Positions 49,742-58,969 of a stretch of DNA of 64,000 bases are shown here, one piece after another (positions within the stretch are counted from its first letter, which is position 1; the number at the start of each line of letters is the position of its first letter). The translations under genes and the position numbers were made by a program. The stretch is taken from NCBI RefSeq assembly GCF_001046875.1, contig NZ_HF571038.1:1686139-1750138 (forward strand), in the 5' to 3' direction. Under the pieces are notes generated by a model. It was given only the letters and a program-made list of their open reading frames with translations. It searched no databases and was not told the origin of the DNA. This DNA comes from Nostocoides jenkinsii Ben 74. GTDB lineage: Bacteria > Actinomycetota > Actinomycetes > Actinomycetales > Dermatophilaceae.

Positions 49742-50485
49742 CTACGCCCAGCGGGAGGCGGCGCTGAGGACGGCGAGGGCGGCGGGGCCGGCGGTGGAGG
49801 AGCGCAGCACACCCTCCCCCAACCGCACGGGTATGCCGCCCGCCCCGGTCAGGGTGGCGAGCTCGGCTTCGGAGATGCCCCCCTCGGGACCCACGACGAC
49901 CAGCACCTCACCGCAGGCGGGGAGCGGGTGGCTCGCCAGCGGCATACGGGCATCCTCGTGGAGCACGAAGGTGGCCACGGATCGGGCGATGAGCGGCGCG
50001 AGCCCGGCGGTCGTGACGACATCGGTCACCGCGGGGATGGTGGCGCGGCGGCTCTGCTTGGCGGCCGCGCGGACGGTGTCGACCCACTTGCGCCGGGACT
50101 TCTCCGCGCGCTCGCCGCGCCATTGGACGATGGACCGCTCTGCCTGCCAGGGCACGACGCGGTCGACGCCCAACTCCGTCGCGGCTTCGATGGCCTGCTC
50201 GTCGCGGTCGCCCTTCGCCAGTGCCTGGACCAGGGCAAAGGTGCAGGTGGGCGCCTCCAGGCGGCTGACCGCCTCGATCTCGACCCGGAGCTCACCGCCC
50301 GCGGCGGCCACGACCCGCGCGTCCGCCCGCACCCCGGCGCCGTCGGCGAGCCAGACGTCCTCGCCCGGGGTGAGGCGACGCACGGTGGCCGCGTGCCGAC
50401 CCTCGGCGCCGCCGAGAACGAAGGCGCTTCCCCGGGTGAGCGAGTCGAGTTCACCGATCTCGGTGTAGAACAGCGGACGCGTCAT
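49742..50485 (-). CDS. rsmE: 16S rRNA (uracil-1498-N3)-methyltransferase
   Basis: 247 residues: N-terminal PUA-like part ([21 protein letters not shown]-like, here [15 protein letters not shown]) and a SPOUT knot with [13 protein letters not shown]. Last gene of hrcA-dnaJ-rsmE, overlapping dnaJ by ATGA. Confidence 0.9.
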   Translation of the reverse strand: MTRPLFYTEIGELDSLTRGSAFVLGGAEGRHAATVRRLTPGEDVWLADGAGVRADARVVAAAGGELRVEIEAVSRLEAPTCTFALVQALAKGDRDEQAIEAATELGVDRVVPWQAERSIVQWRGERAEKSRRKWVDTVRAAAKQSRRATIPAVTDVVTTAGLAPLIARSVATFVLHEDARMPLASHPLPACGEVLVVVGPEGGISEAELATLTGAGGIPVRLGEGVLRSSTAGPAALAVLSAASRWA

Positions 50486-51606
50486 CGCGGTTTGAAGGCG
50501 TCCCGGAGCCTGCCCATGATGCCCTGATCGGTCGACCCGAGCCGCCCCTGCATCTGGTCCTCGCCGCGCAGCTCGGCGAGCTGGCGCAGCAACGCCTCCT
50601 GCTGGCTGTCCAGCCTGGTCGGGGTGCGCACGTCGACATGGACGATGAGGTCACCGCGGTTCTTGGTGCGCAGCCGGGTGACGCCGAGGCCGCGCATCGT
50701 CAGGGCCTCGCCGGCCTGCGTGCCGGGTTTGATGTCGATCGACTGGGCCCCGTCGAAGGTGTCGAGCTGCAAGGTCGTGCCCAGCGCGGCTGCAGTCATC
50801 GGCACCTGCACGCTCGCGTGCAAGTCATCGCCGCGACGCTGGAAGGTGGGGTCGGGCTCGACGCTGACCTCGACATACAGGTCGCCGGCCGGACCGCCGC
50901 CGGGACCGACCTCCCCCTCGCCGGCGAGGTGGATGCGGGTGCCGGTGTCGACGCCGGCCGGGATACCGATCGTCATGGTGCGCCGGGTCCGGACGCGACC
51001 ATGGCCGGAGCACTCGAAGCACGGGTTGGGGGTGACCTCGCCATACCCCTGGCAGGCGTTGCACGGCCGGCTGGTCATGACCTGACCGAGGAAGCTGCGC
51101 TGGACCTGCTGGATCTCGCCGCGCCCGCCGCAGACGTCGCAGGTGCGCCGGGACGTCCCCGGCTGGGCACCGTCGCCATGGCAGGTGCTGCAGACGGTCG
51201 CCGTCTCGATGGTCAGCTCGCGCTCGCCACCGAAGACCGCATCGCGCAGGTCGATACCGAGGCGAACGAGGCCGTCCTGCCCGCGGGCCGCCCGGGGACG
51301 AGGACCACGCGTGGCCCCCGCGGCCCCTGCGCCGAAGAAGGCGTCCATGATGTCGCTGAACGAGAAGCCCTGGCCAAAGCCGCCGTGCGCACCGCCATAG
51401 GGGTCGGATCCCATGTCGTAGCTGCGCCGCTTCTCGGGGTCGCCGAGCACGTCATAGGCCTGCGAGATCGTCTTGAACTTCTCCTCGGCCTCGGGGCCGG
51501 GGTTGACGTCGGGGTGCAGTTTGCGCGCCAACTTGCGGTAGGCACTCTTGATCTCCTCGGGGCTCGCGTCGCGCGAGACTCCGAGATCGCTGTAGTAGTC
51601 GTTCAC
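50482..51606 (-). CDS. dnaJ: Chaperone DnaJ
   Basis: 374 residues from GTG 51606. J domain with KLHPDVN, a Gly/Phe-rich part, four zinc CxxCxGxG repeats ([32 protein letters not shown]) and the substrate-binding C-terminus. The hrcA-linked copy (DnaJ2 type), 25 bases after hrcA. DnaK is not nearby. Confidence 0.95.
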   Translation of the reverse strand: MNDYYSDLGVSRDASPEEIKSAYRKLARKLHPDVNPGPEAEEKFKTISQAYDVLGDPEKRRSYDMGSDPYGGAHGGFGQGFSFSDIMDAFFGAGAAGATRGPRPRAARGQDGLVRLGIDLRDAVFGGERELTIETATVCSTCHGDGAQPGTSRRTCDVCGGRGEIQQVQRSFLGQVMTSRPCNACQGYGEVTPNPCFECSGHGRVRTRRTMTIGIPAGVDTGTRIHLAGEGEVGPGGGPAGDLYVEVSVEPDPTFQRRGDDLHASVQVPMTAAALGTTLQLDTFDGAQSIDIKPGTQAGEALTMRGLGVTRLRTKNRGDLIVHVDVRTPTRLDSQQEALLRQLAELRGEDQMQGRLGSTDQGIMGRLRDAFKPR

Positions 51607-51631
51607 CGATGTCCTGTCTGGTTCGTGCAGT

Positions 51632-52657
51632 TCACTCGCCGAGCAATTCCGAGACGTATGCCGCGACGGTGCGCACCGCCGCCATACTCGCGCCGTAGTC
51701 CATCCGCGTCGGTCCGACGACCCCGAGACCGCCGACCAACTGCGCTCCACTGCCGTAGCCGGTGGTGACGAGGGAGGTCGAGTGCAGCTCGGCATACGGA
51801 TTCTCGTGCCCGATCCGCACCGCGATGTGCTCGCCGGCATTCGCCGCCGTGGACAACAACTTCAACAGCACGACGTGTTGTTCCAAGGCGTCGAGAACGG
51901 GTTCAAGAGAGGTCGAGAAGTCGGCGGGCGCACGCATCAGGTTGCCGGTCCCGGCGAGGACGACGCGCTCCTCGCGTTCCTCGACGAGCACCTCGGCCAG
52001 GGTCGCGACGACCGCGCGCACCGCGGGTTGCCGTTCGACCGCGAATTGATCGGCGAGGCCCGCGAGCTGCTCCCCCGCCTCGACCAGGGTGTGTCCGTCG
52101 GCCGCCTCATTGAGGCGCGCGCGCAGGTCGGCGACGAACTCGCCCTCCGCCTCGACATCGAGGCCAGCGTCGATGATCCGCTGCTCGACGCGGCCGGTGG
52201 TCGTGATGAGCACCACCATCAGCCGGCCCGCCGGGATCGGCACCAACTCGATGTGCCGGACGCTCGACCTCGTCAGGGAGGGGTACTGCATGACCGCGAC
52301 ATGCCGGGTCAGGCTGGCCAGGAGTCGAACGGTCCGATCGACGACATCGTCAAGGTCGACGGCGCCGGCGAGGAACTGGGCGATCGCCGCCTGCTCGGCG
52401 CGGCTCATCGGCTTGACCTGGCTCAATCGGTCGACAAAGCGGCGATAGCCCGCATCCGTCGGCACCCGGCCCGCGCTGGTGTGCGGCGCGACGATCAGGC
52501 CTTCCTCCTCGAGGGCAGCCATGTCGTTGCGGATGGTGGCGGCGGAGACGCCGAATTGGTGGCGGTCGAGCAGGGCCTTGGAGCCGACGGGTTCACTCGT
52601 ATGCACGTAGTCGTGCACGATCGCCCCGAGGACGGCGAGTCGTCGGTCCTGGCTCAC
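51632..52657 (-). CDS. hrcA: Heat-inducible repressor HrcA
   Basis: 341 residues. Winged helix with [35 protein letters not shown] in part, then the GAF-like and dimerisation regions. Represses heat-shock operons at CIRCE sites; autoregulation is supported by the dyads upstream. Confidence 0.95.
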   Translation of the reverse strand: MSQDRRLAVLGAIVHDYVHTSEPVGSKALLDRHQFGVSAATIRNDMAALEEEGLIVAPHTSAGRVPTDAGYRRFVDRLSQVKPMSRAEQAAIAQFLAGAVDLDDVVDRTVRLLASLTRHVAVMQYPSLTRSSVRHIELVPIPAGRLMVVLITTTGRVEQRIIDAGLDVEAEGEFVADLRARLNEAADGHTLVEAGEQLAGLADQFAVERQPAVRAVVATLAEVLVEEREERVVLAGTGNLMRAPADFSTSLEPVLDALEQHVVLLKLLSTAANAGEHIAVRIGHENPYAELHSTSLVTTGYGSGAQLVGGLGVVGPTRMDYGASMAAVRTVAAYVSELLGE

Positions 52658-52753
52658 GAGCGTCCTCCCTTCGTCGGCGGTCCTGGCCGGCAGTCCTTGC
52701 CTGCAGTCGTTGTCGGCAGTCGTTGTCGGCGGTCGATCCCCCGGTCCGGCTCG

Positions 52754-52799
52754 CCAGCACTCGACCTCGGTGCTGGCACTCGACTCGGGAGACTGCCAA
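52754..52799. promoter_or_regulatory. CIRCE-like sites upstream of hrcA
   Basis: CTGGCACTC-N9-GACTGCCAA (52773-52799) has the 9-9-9 form of CIRCE with one asymmetric base. CCAGCAC-N9-GTGCTGG (52754-52776) overlaps it. Both lie about 100-145 bases before hrcA and between it and the divergent DUF3097 gene. Short 13-base direct repeats (GCAGTCGTTGTCG) follow at about 52700-52730. Confidence 0.6.
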
Positions 52800-52853
52800 T
52801 TCTACGTCGCGCGCCGGGGACGTCCGGCGCAACCGGTCGCATACGCTGCCGCG

Positions 52854-53720
52854 GTGAGCAGCCGCTACGGATCCGACCCGCTTGCCGGCGACTGGCGCCG
52901 CCCGCGCGCCGCCGAGGTGGCCACGGTCCCGGCGGAGCTGGGACTGGTGGTCGAGGACCGCGAGACGGGCTGGACCGGCGCGGTGCTGCGGGTCGAGCCA
53001 ATTGGTGGGCGCCAGGTGGTCGTGCTGGAGGACCGACACGGCCGGGTGCGCTCGTTCCCGCTCGGACCCGGCTTCCTCATCGACGGTCGCCCGGTGGTGC
53101 TGACCAGGGCGAACGCCGCGACGGCAGCCGCCGGACCCGTGCGCTCGGCCAGCGGATCGCGGGCGGTGGTCGGGGCGAAGGCGCGCGTCGCGGCCGCCTC
53201 CCGGCTCTTCGTCGAAGGCACCCACGATGCCGAACTCGTGGAGAAGGTGTGGGGCCACGACCTGCGCGTCGAGGGCGTCGTCGTGGAGGTCCTCCACGGC
53301 GTGGACGACCTCGCCGCGGCCCTGGCGGATTTCGGGCCGACCCGGACCGCGCGGGCGGGGGTATTGGTCGATCACCTCGTCCCCGGCTCCAAGGAGTCCC
53401 GGATCGTCGCTGCCGCGAGCGCGCGCTTCCCCGACGACACCGTGCTGGTGGTCGGCCACCCCTATGTCGACGTCTGGCAAGCCGTCCGCCCGCAGCGCGT
53501 AGGGCTGACCGCCTGGCCGACCATCTCCCGGGACGTCGAGTGGAAGGCGGGGATCGCCGCCGCGCTGGGGCTCCCCCATACGACGACCGAGGATCTGGGG
53601 TTGGCGTGGAAACAGATCCTCGGGCGCGTGCGGACGTATGCCGATCTGGAGCCCGCCTTCTCCGGTCGCGTCGAGGAGTTGATCGACTTCATGACGGTCC
53701 CCCCTCCGGTCCGACCCTGA
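52854..53720 (+). CDS. DUF3097 protein
   Basis: 288 residues from GTG 52854. The N-terminal barrel-like part is followed by a TOPRIM-like region: VEGTHDAELVEKVWG and VLVDHLVPGSKE carry the acidic residues. Conserved in actinobacteria beside hrcA/hemW, with no proven role. May bind or process nucleic acid (inference). Confidence 0.8.
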   Translation: MSSRYGSDPLAGDWRRPRAAEVATVPAELGLVVEDRETGWTGAVLRVEPIGGRQVVVLEDRHGRVRSFPLGPGFLIDGRPVVLTRANAATAAAGPVRSASGSRAVVGAKARVAAASRLFVEGTHDAELVEKVWGHDLRVEGVVVEVLHGVDDLAAALADFGPTRTARAGVLVDHLVPGSKESRIVAAASARFPDDTVLVVGHPYVDVWQAVRPQRVGLTAWPTISRDVEWKAGIAAALGLPHTTTEDLGLAWKQILGRVRTYADLEPAFSGRVEELIDFMTVPPPVRP

Positions 53721-53845
53721 CTACCCCCGGGAAGGGCGCGGCATACCCCTGAATGTGGCAATTTTCGGGACCGTCGTGCGGTTGACTTGGTGTCAGCAGC
53801 GCCGCCGGGGAGGGTCCCCGGGCCGCCGCAGCAGGGAGACCAGAC

Positions 53846-54307
53846 ATGAGCCAGTACCCGCAGGGTGACCCGGCTTACCAGAGCACGCCGCCGGCCGGTC
53901 AGACCAACTTCGAGCGCACGATGGGGGACATCGGTGGCTCGGGCCCGTTGTCGCCGCAGCAGGAGCGCACGTGGGCAACGTTGTCCCACGTCGTGCCGCT
54001 AGCGCTCTTCATCCTCAGCGCCGGGACCCTCGGGTTCGTCGCGTCGCTGGTGATCTATCTGATGTACAAGGACCGTGGCCCGTTCGTGCGTCAGAACGCC
54101 GCGAACTCACTCAACATCCAGATCGCGATGGGCATCGGCGTGGTGATCAGCTGGATCATGATCCTGACGATCATCCTGTCGCCGATCGGCGTCCTCGGCC
54201 TGATCGCGGTCGCGATCTGGGGCTGCGTCCTGCACGCTCTCGCGGCGGTCAAGGCCAACAACGGCGAGTGGTACAAGCCGCCGATGACGCCTGACTTCGT
54301 GAAGTAG
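53846..54307 (+). CDS. DUF4870 small membrane protein
   Basis: 153 residues with a Gln/Pro-rich start, then three membrane segments (VVPLALFILSAGTLGFVASL and two later) of the DUF4870 type. Unknown role. Its leader has a CCGGGGA/TCCCCGG hairpin (about 53810-53826). The last codons and stop are triplicated downstream. Confidence 0.8.
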   Translation: MSQYPQGDPAYQSTPPAGQTNFERTMGDIGGSGPLSPQQERTWATLSHVVPLALFILSAGTLGFVASLVIYLMYKDRGPFVRQNAANSLNIQIAMGIGVVISWIMILTIILSPIGVLGLIAVAIWGCVLHALAAVKANNGEWYKPPMTPDFVK

Positions 54308-54349
54308 CCCCGACTTCGTGAAGTAGCCCAGACTTCGTGCAGTAACCCC
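54293..54349 (+). repeat. Three 19-base tandem repeats over the DUF4870 stop
   Basis: GACTTCGTGAAGTAGCCCC and two close copies, in exact 19-base register. The first contains the last codons and TAG of the gene. Each unit has a CTTC-GTG-AAG mini-hairpin. Confidence 0.85.
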
Positions 54350-54350
54350 G

Positions 54351-55586
54351 TCAGGCCGCCAGGCCCAGTAGCCGGCGGACGACCGTGTCCGCGAGCAGCC
54401 GCCCTCGACGAGTCAGCACGACTCGTCGAGGGCGGTCGGCGTCTGCGGGGACGTCCGTCACGAGACCGTCCTGCACCAGCGCCGGTATGGCCGTGACCCC
54501 CGCCCCGTCGAGGCGCGCCACCGGGAGGCCGCTCGCCAGGCGGATGCCGAGGAGGACTTCCTCGTCATAGCGCTGGTCGGGGGTGAGGGTCTCCCGCGCG
54601 GCGGCCGGGGAAACCCCGCGGGCCAGCCGATCGGCATACGCCCCAGGGTGTTTCACATTCCACCAACGGATGCCGCCGACGTGGCTGTGGGCACCGGGGC
54701 CGAACCCCCACCAGTCTCCGCCCTCCCAGTAGGCCAGGTTGTGCCGGCACTCTTTGCCGGGTCGAGACCAGTTGCTGACCTCGTACCAGTCGTAGCCGGC
54801 TTGGGTGAGCAGGGTGTCGGCGAGTTCGTACTTGTCGGCCTCGTCATCGTCGTTGGGCATAGTGACCCGGCCGCGGCGAACCTGGGCTGCGAGTTTCGTG
54901 CCCTCCTCCACGACGAGGGCGTAGGCCGAGATGTGGTCGGGTTCGAGGGCGATGGCCGCGTCGAGGCTCGTGCGCCAATCCGCGAGGGACTCCCCTGGGG
55001 TGCCGTAGATGAGGTCGACGGAGACGTCGAGTCGGGCGGCCTTGGCGGCAGCGACCGCGGCAGCGACATTGGCCGGGTCGTGGGTGCGCTCGAGGGTGGC
55101 CAGCACGTGCGGGACCGCGGACTGCATGCCGAAGCTGATCCGGGTGAACCCGCCGGATCGCAACTGCGCCAACGATTCTGGGGTGACGGAGTCGGGATTG
55201 GCCTCGGTCGTCACCTCGATGTCGTCGGTCGGCTGCCAGCGGTCAGTGATGCGGGCTAGGTGGGCGGCGAGATGGTCGCTCGGCAGCAGGGTCGGGGTGC
55301 CGCCGCCGACGAAGACGCTCGTGAGCCTCGGCGTGCCGGCGGGCGCGAGGACGGCGGCGGCCAGGTCCACCTCGCGGGCTAGTGCGACCTCGTAGGTTGC
55401 CGTGGCTCCGGCCGGCCCGGTCAGTTCGCCGGGGGCGTAGGTGTTGAAGTCGCAATAGCCGCACCGGACCCGACAAAAAGGCACATGGACGTATGCCGCG
55501 ATCCCCGCAACGCCGCCGAGCGCGGCGGTTGGGAGCCGGCCATCCGCGGGGGCGGGGTCACCGTCGGGGAGGGCGCTGGGCGGCAT
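54351..55586 (-). CDS. hemW: Radical SAM heme chaperone HemW
   Basis: 411 residues from ATG 55586; the frame further up lacks family features. Radical SAM motif CRVRCGYCDFN, GGGTPTLLP and SFGMQS. Binds heme and delivers it to proteins; formerly called HemN-like. Full length. Confidence 0.9.
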   Translation of the reverse strand: MPPSALPDGDPAPADGRLPTAALGGVAGIAAYVHVPFCRVRCGYCDFNTYAPGELTGPAGATATYEVALAREVDLAAAVLAPAGTPRLTSVFVGGGTPTLLPSDHLAAHLARITDRWQPTDDIEVTTEANPDSVTPESLAQLRSGGFTRISFGMQSAVPHVLATLERTHDPANVAAAVAAAKAARLDVSVDLIYGTPGESLADWRTSLDAAIALEPDHISAYALVVEEGTKLAAQVRRGRVTMPNDDDEADKYELADTLLTQAGYDWYEVSNWSRPGKECRHNLAYWEGGDWWGFGPGAHSHVGGIRWWNVKHPGAYADRLARGVSPAAARETLTPDQRYDEEVLLGIRLASGLPVARLDGAGVTAIPALVQDGLVTDVPADADRPRRVVLTRRGRLLADTVVRRLLGLAA

Positions 55587-55727
55587 ACGGGAATGATGCC
55601 AGCGACCTCCGGAGGCCACGAACTCCAGGTGGCGCCGCGGGTCGTCACGTGAGTAACACCGGACGCGGCGTGTCCAGCACGACACGCCGTTCGCGGAAAA
55701 ATTCTGACATTGGGTGGGCGCTAAGCG
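55587..55727. other. Divergent region upstream of hemW
   Basis: 141 bases without a gene between hemW and the RNA locus. A dyad GGCGTGTC-N6-GACACGCC (55667-55688) is the only clear structure; it may be an operator or a short terminator. Confidence 0.4.
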
Positions 55728-55756
55728 TTGCCGGAGGTGGGTTCTCGGGGTAGGAA
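55728..55756 (+). promoter_or_regulatory. Candidate promoter of the structured RNA
   Basis: -35 TTGCCG (55728-55733), 17-base spacer, -10 TAGGAA (55751-55756). Would start an RNA near 55763. Visual match only. Confidence 0.45.
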
Positions 55757-55762
55757 TAACCC

Positions 55763-56031
55763 ATCGCAAACGCCTCCGGGCGGGAGCGAAGGACAGTCCT
55801 TCGGGATTGCCCGATCGATGCGGAACTTGTTCTGCATCACCCGATTCCAGCGCTTCGGCGCCGGAATCGTGATCGAGCTTCGGCTCGATTCTGTCTCGGC
55901 TTCGGCCGATGACTCCGATCGCGACCTCGGTCGCTATCACCGTACCGGCTTCGGCTGGTGCATCGACCTCGACTTCGGTCGAGATCGACGAGGGCCTCGG
56001 AAACTCATACTTTCCGAGGCCCTCACCTTTT
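55763..56031 (+). ncRNA. Probable structured RNA of serial UUCG hairpins
   Basis: About 270 bases with no convincing protein. At least seven successive hairpins: GATGCGGAA/TTCTGCATC with loop CTTG (55817-55838), CGATTCC..GGAATCG (55842-55869), ATCGAGC/GCTCGAT (55872-55889), TCGGC/GCCGA (55896-55909), GCGAC/GTCGC (55921-55934), CCGGC/GCTGG (55945-55958) and CTCGAC/GTCGAG (55968-55983). Five have the very stable C-UUCG-G loop, which is only favourable when the plus strand is transcribed. It ends in a strong terminator before the phosphatase gene, and no plus-strand gene lies upstream to supply a transcript. Not a family I recognise. Confidence 0.6.
55990..56031 (+). terminator. Rho-independent terminator of the structured RNA
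   Basis: GAGGGCCTCGGAAA pairs perfectly with 56011-56024 (14 bases) around CTCATAC, followed by ACCTTTT. The T tail lies on the plus strand only. It is the only hairpin in the window with a good T tract. Confidence 0.85.
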
Positions 56032-56050
56032 GCCCACCTAGGCTGGCGCC

Positions 56051-56818
56051 ATGGAGCGGTGGATCGACCTGGCCGGCGTGGTGAACATGCGCGATGTCGG
56101 GGGCCTGCCGACCGCCGACGGCGGTGTGGTGCGCTCCCGCCGCCTGATTCGCTCGGACAACCTGCAGGATCTTAGCCCGGGGTCGGTGCGCTATTTGATG
56201 GCGGATCTCGGCGTGTCGGACGTCGTGGATCTGCGCTCGCACAAGGAAGTTCACGCCACGGGCCACGGGCCGCTGCGCGCGACGTCATTGCGGCATCACC
56301 ACTACAGCTTCATCCGGGAGGAGGCGCCGGGCATCGATGCGCCTGGCTTTCTGGCCGCAGACCCGGCGGGGGTGGCGCGTCCGAAGGACCCGAACTTTTG
56401 GAGTCAGCACTATCGCGGCTACCTGACCGGCCGGCCGGACTCGGTGTCGGGCGCGCTCTCGGTCATCGCGACCGCCGCCGGCGCGACCGTGGTGCACTGC
56501 GCCGCCGGCAAGGACCGCACCGGGACGGTCGTCGGCATTGCGTTGGCCGTTGCGGGGGTGCCTCAGGAGGAGATCATCGCCGACTATGTGCTGTCGGGCG
56601 AGCGCATCCAGCGCATCATGGACCGGCTGATGGACCGCGATCCCTATCGAGAGTCGTTGCGGGACAAGCCGATCGCCGAGCAGGTTCCGGTAGCCAGCGC
56701 GATGGAAGCACTGCTGGGACTGCTGACGGACGACTTCGGCGGGGCTGCGGGGTGGCTGCGCGCCCAGGGCTGGTCCACGGAGCAGGTGGCTGGTTTGCGC
56801 GCTAAGTTGCGCGGCTGA
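56051..56818 (+). CDS. Tyrosine-protein phosphatase
   Basis: 255 residues of the dual-specificity-like bacterial PTP family: P-loop HCAAGKDRTG (Cys-x5-Arg) and the early VVDLRSHKE. Start 20 bases after the terminator, so it needs its own promoter or is made by read-through. Substrate unknown; relatives act on phosphotyrosine or phosphoinositides. Confidence 0.85.
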   Translation: MERWIDLAGVVNMRDVGGLPTADGGVVRSRRLIRSDNLQDLSPGSVRYLMADLGVSDVVDLRSHKEVHATGHGPLRATSLRHHHYSFIREEAPGIDAPGFLAADPAGVARPKDPNFWSQHYRGYLTGRPDSVSGALSVIATAAGATVVHCAAGKDRTGTVVGIALAVAGVPQEEIIADYVLSGERIQRIMDRLMDRDPYRESLRDKPIAEQVPVASAMEALLGLLTDDFGGAAGWLRAQGWSTEQVAGLRAKLRG

Positions 56819-56841
56819 GCCTTCCGAGGACGTCGCTTGCG

Positions 56842-57237
56842 CTAACTGCCGGCGTAGGTGCCGAAGCTCCAGACGTTGCCTTCCGGGTCGCGGATGCTGA
56901 AGCCCCGCGAGTCGTAGTCGTCCTCGCTGCGCAGCGGCCGGACGAATGGGGCACCCAGTGCTTCCGCGCGCCCGGCGACCTCGTCGGGGTGGGCCGTCAC
57001 GACATACACCCCGATCGTGCCGGGCACTCCCCCGAACTCGCCGGCGGCCTTCCCCGCGGTCGCGACCATCACCCGGCCGCCTTCCGGCCAGACCATCTCG
57101 CTGTGATGGATGACGTCCGGCGCGTCGCCCGGGACGACGATGCCCGGACGGAAGCCCAGTCGTTCCAGCCACGCCCGCCCCGCCGCGGCGTCGGTGTAGA
57201 CCAGGGACGGCCAGATGTTGTGATCGGTGTCGTTCAT
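56842..57237 (-). CDS. VOC-family (glyoxalase-like) protein
   Basis: 131 residues with paired beta-alpha-beta-beta-beta units: WPSLVYTDAAAGRAWLERLG and FSIRDPEGNVWSFG. May be a metal enzyme, resistance or binding protein. Convergent with the phosphatase gene. Confidence 0.8.
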   Translation of the reverse strand: MNDTDHNIWPSLVYTDAAAGRAWLERLGFRPGIVVPGDAPDVIHHSEMVWPEGGRVMVATAGKAAGEFGGVPGTIGVYVVTAHPDEVAGRAEALGAPFVRPLRSEDDYDSRGFSIRDPEGNVWSFGTYAGS

Positions 57238-57326
57238 GTGGCCACTCTCTCGCGCCGCGGCCTCGGCCGTCTTGGACGAATGGGAACTACTCGCGTCAGA
57301 CTGGTCTCCTGGCAGGGAGGAGCGCG

Positions 57327-57935
57327 ATGAAGGCAGACCTGAAACGCGATCTGGGGACGTATGCCGCGCGCGCCGGGCGCTTCGACATCGTCACGGTGGC
57401 GCCGGCGCAGTTCCTCATGATTGACGGTCACGGTGACCCGAACACGGCCTCGGCGTATGCGGAGTCGCTCGCGACCCTGTATCCCGTCGCCTATGGGCTG
57501 AAGTTCTTGTCCAAGAACGACCTTGGGCGCGACTACACCGTGATGCCGCTGGAGGCACTGTGGTGGGCGGACGACTTTGGTGCCTTCACGACGGGCCGCG
57601 ACAAGTCCCGCTGGGACTGGACGGTCCTGAACCTCATCCCCCCGTGGCTCACGCCCGAGCATTTCGACTCTGTCCGGGAGCGTGTCGCCCGCAAGGGCAC
57701 CGCACCCCTGCTGGACAAACTCCGGTTAGAGTCGTTCGACGAGGGTCGCTGCGTCCAGACGCTCCATCTCGGGCCGTATGACGCGGAAGGTCCCGTTCTC
57801 GACCGCCTGCACCACGGGTTTGTCCCGGAGAACGGGTTGAGCTTGCGGGGCAAGCACCACGAGATCTACCTCAGCGATGCCCGCCGCACCGCGCCGGACA
57901 AGCTGCGCACGATCCTGCGCCAGCCGGTCGCCTGA
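57327..57935 (+). CDS. GyrI-like small-molecule-binding protein
   Basis: 202 residues: the GyrI-like fold appears in VAPAQFLMIDGHGDPN and CVQTLHLGPYDAEGPVLDRL. Such proteins bind or hydrolyse small hydrophobic compounds. Converges with an AraC gene through a six-unit repeat array. Confidence 0.8.
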   Translation: MKADLKRDLGTYAARAGRFDIVTVAPAQFLMIDGHGDPNTASAYAESLATLYPVAYGLKFLSKNDLGRDYTVMPLEALWWADDFGAFTTGRDKSRWDWTVLNLIPPWLTPEHFDSVRERVARKGTAPLLDKLRLESFDEGRCVQTLHLGPYDAEGPVLDRLHHGFVPENGLSLRGKHHEIYLSDARRTAPDKLRTILRQPVA

Positions 57936-57940
57936 ACCAC

Positions 57941-58054
57941 GCTCACGTCATACCTTTCCGTTCACATCACCCCTATCCGCTCACGTCACCCCCTAGAGCG
58001 GGTGACGTGGACGCGAAGGGGTGACGTGAGCGCGACGGGGTGACGTGAGTCAGA
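57941..58054. repeat. Six 19-base units, three forward and three inverted
   Basis: In exact register from 57941: three units with CTCACGTCA or TTCACATCA near the start (57941, 57960, 57979), then three with the inverse TGACGTG (57998, 58017, 58036). 6 x 19 = 114 bases. It fills the convergent gap and enters the last codons of the AraC gene. The array can fold into one large or several small hairpins. Confidence 0.9.
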
Positions 58055-58853
58055 CGCGAGCAAGCGCGTCATTGCGGAGCCACTGCGTCGGGCTGGCCCC
58101 GGCGAATTGCCGCCAGTCGCGCACGAGGTGGCTCTGGTCGGCGTAGCCGCACCGAATCGCGATGTCTGACAGCGGCATACGTCCAACGAGGGCGCGCGAC
58201 CGCTCGAATCGCAGGACTCGGGCGAGCGCCTTCGGACTCGGGCCGAACTCGCGGGCGAAGCGGCTGCTGAGGTGTCGTCGGCTCCAGCCCACCTCGCGGG
58301 CCACGTCCTCGACCGATATCTGCCCGTGCCGGGACGTGAGCAACCCCCACGCGGCCGCCATCGATCTCTCGACTCGCGCGTCGGGATCGAGCATCTCGCT
58401 CAGACCTGCGGTGACGTGGGCAAACCGGTCAGGCCACGACGTGGTCGCGCCCACACGCTCCCGCAGGCGCCGTCCGACCGACCCCATCGCGTCGTCGAGT
58501 GAGACAGCGTCACCGGCGAACGCCGCCGCCGGGGCACCCAGGAGGGCCCGCGCACCGAGGGGCGTCAATGCCAGTTGTATGCCGCGCTGCTCCCCCTCAT
58601 GGTGCACCCTCGCCGGACCCGTATGCAGGCCCGCGACAACTGCGTCGAAGCGCACCCGAGTGCTGCCGAGAGTGTTGCCGGACAAGGTGATTCCGTCGTC
58701 GAGGGCCAGGATGAGGGTGAGGTGGCGGGACGGCATACCAACATGGGTTCCGGGCGCGAACCCCGACAAGCGATATCCCGTCAGGCTCGCGACGTATGGC
58801 CGGAGGGCAGCGGGGAGGGCCGCCTCGGCATACTCCTCGACCACATCGGCCAT
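58050..58853 (-). CDS. AraC-family transcriptional regulator
   Basis: 267 residues. C-terminal double helix-turn-helix: VEDVAREVGWSRRHLSSRF and IRCGYADQSHLVRDW. N-terminal ligand part (GYRLSGFAPGTHVGMPSRH) is of the DUF6597 or cupin type. Target unknown; the convergent GyrI-like gene is a plausible functional partner. Confidence 0.85.
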   Translation of the reverse strand: MADVVEEYAEAALPAALRPYVASLTGYRLSGFAPGTHVGMPSRHLTLILALDDGITLSGNTLGSTRVRFDAVVAGLHTGPARVHHEGEQRGIQLALTPLGARALLGAPAAAFAGDAVSLDDAMGSVGRRLRERVGATTSWPDRFAHVTAGLSEMLDPDARVERSMAAAWGLLTSRHGQISVEDVAREVGWSRRHLSSRFAREFGPSPKALARVLRFERSRALVGRMPLSDIAIRCGYADQSHLVRDWRQFAGASPTQWLRNDALARV

Positions 58854-58873
58854 CTGCGCAGACTAGGCCCCCT

Positions 58874-58932
58874 CCGAACTTGAGCACGCCCTGGAAGGCG
58901 TGCTCAAGCTCTTAAGGCGTGCTCAAGTTCGG
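58874..58932. terminator. Three-arm alternative hairpin with 19-base period
   Basis: CCGAACTTGAGCACGCC (58874-58890) can pair with GGCGTGCTCAAG at 58897 (12 bases) or with the fuller copy at 58916-58932 (17 bases). The two right copies are 19 bases apart. Located after the TM2 gene and before araC on the minus strand; likely terminator. Confidence 0.65.
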
Positions 58933-58969
58933 AAGGAGGGCGGCGGGGCGGCGGGTCGGGTGGGGCCGG

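Noticed and set aside
55728-56084. 118-residue plus-strand frame across the RNA locus
   Set aside because: It runs through a strong terminator and into the phosphatase gene in another frame; composition follows the hairpins.
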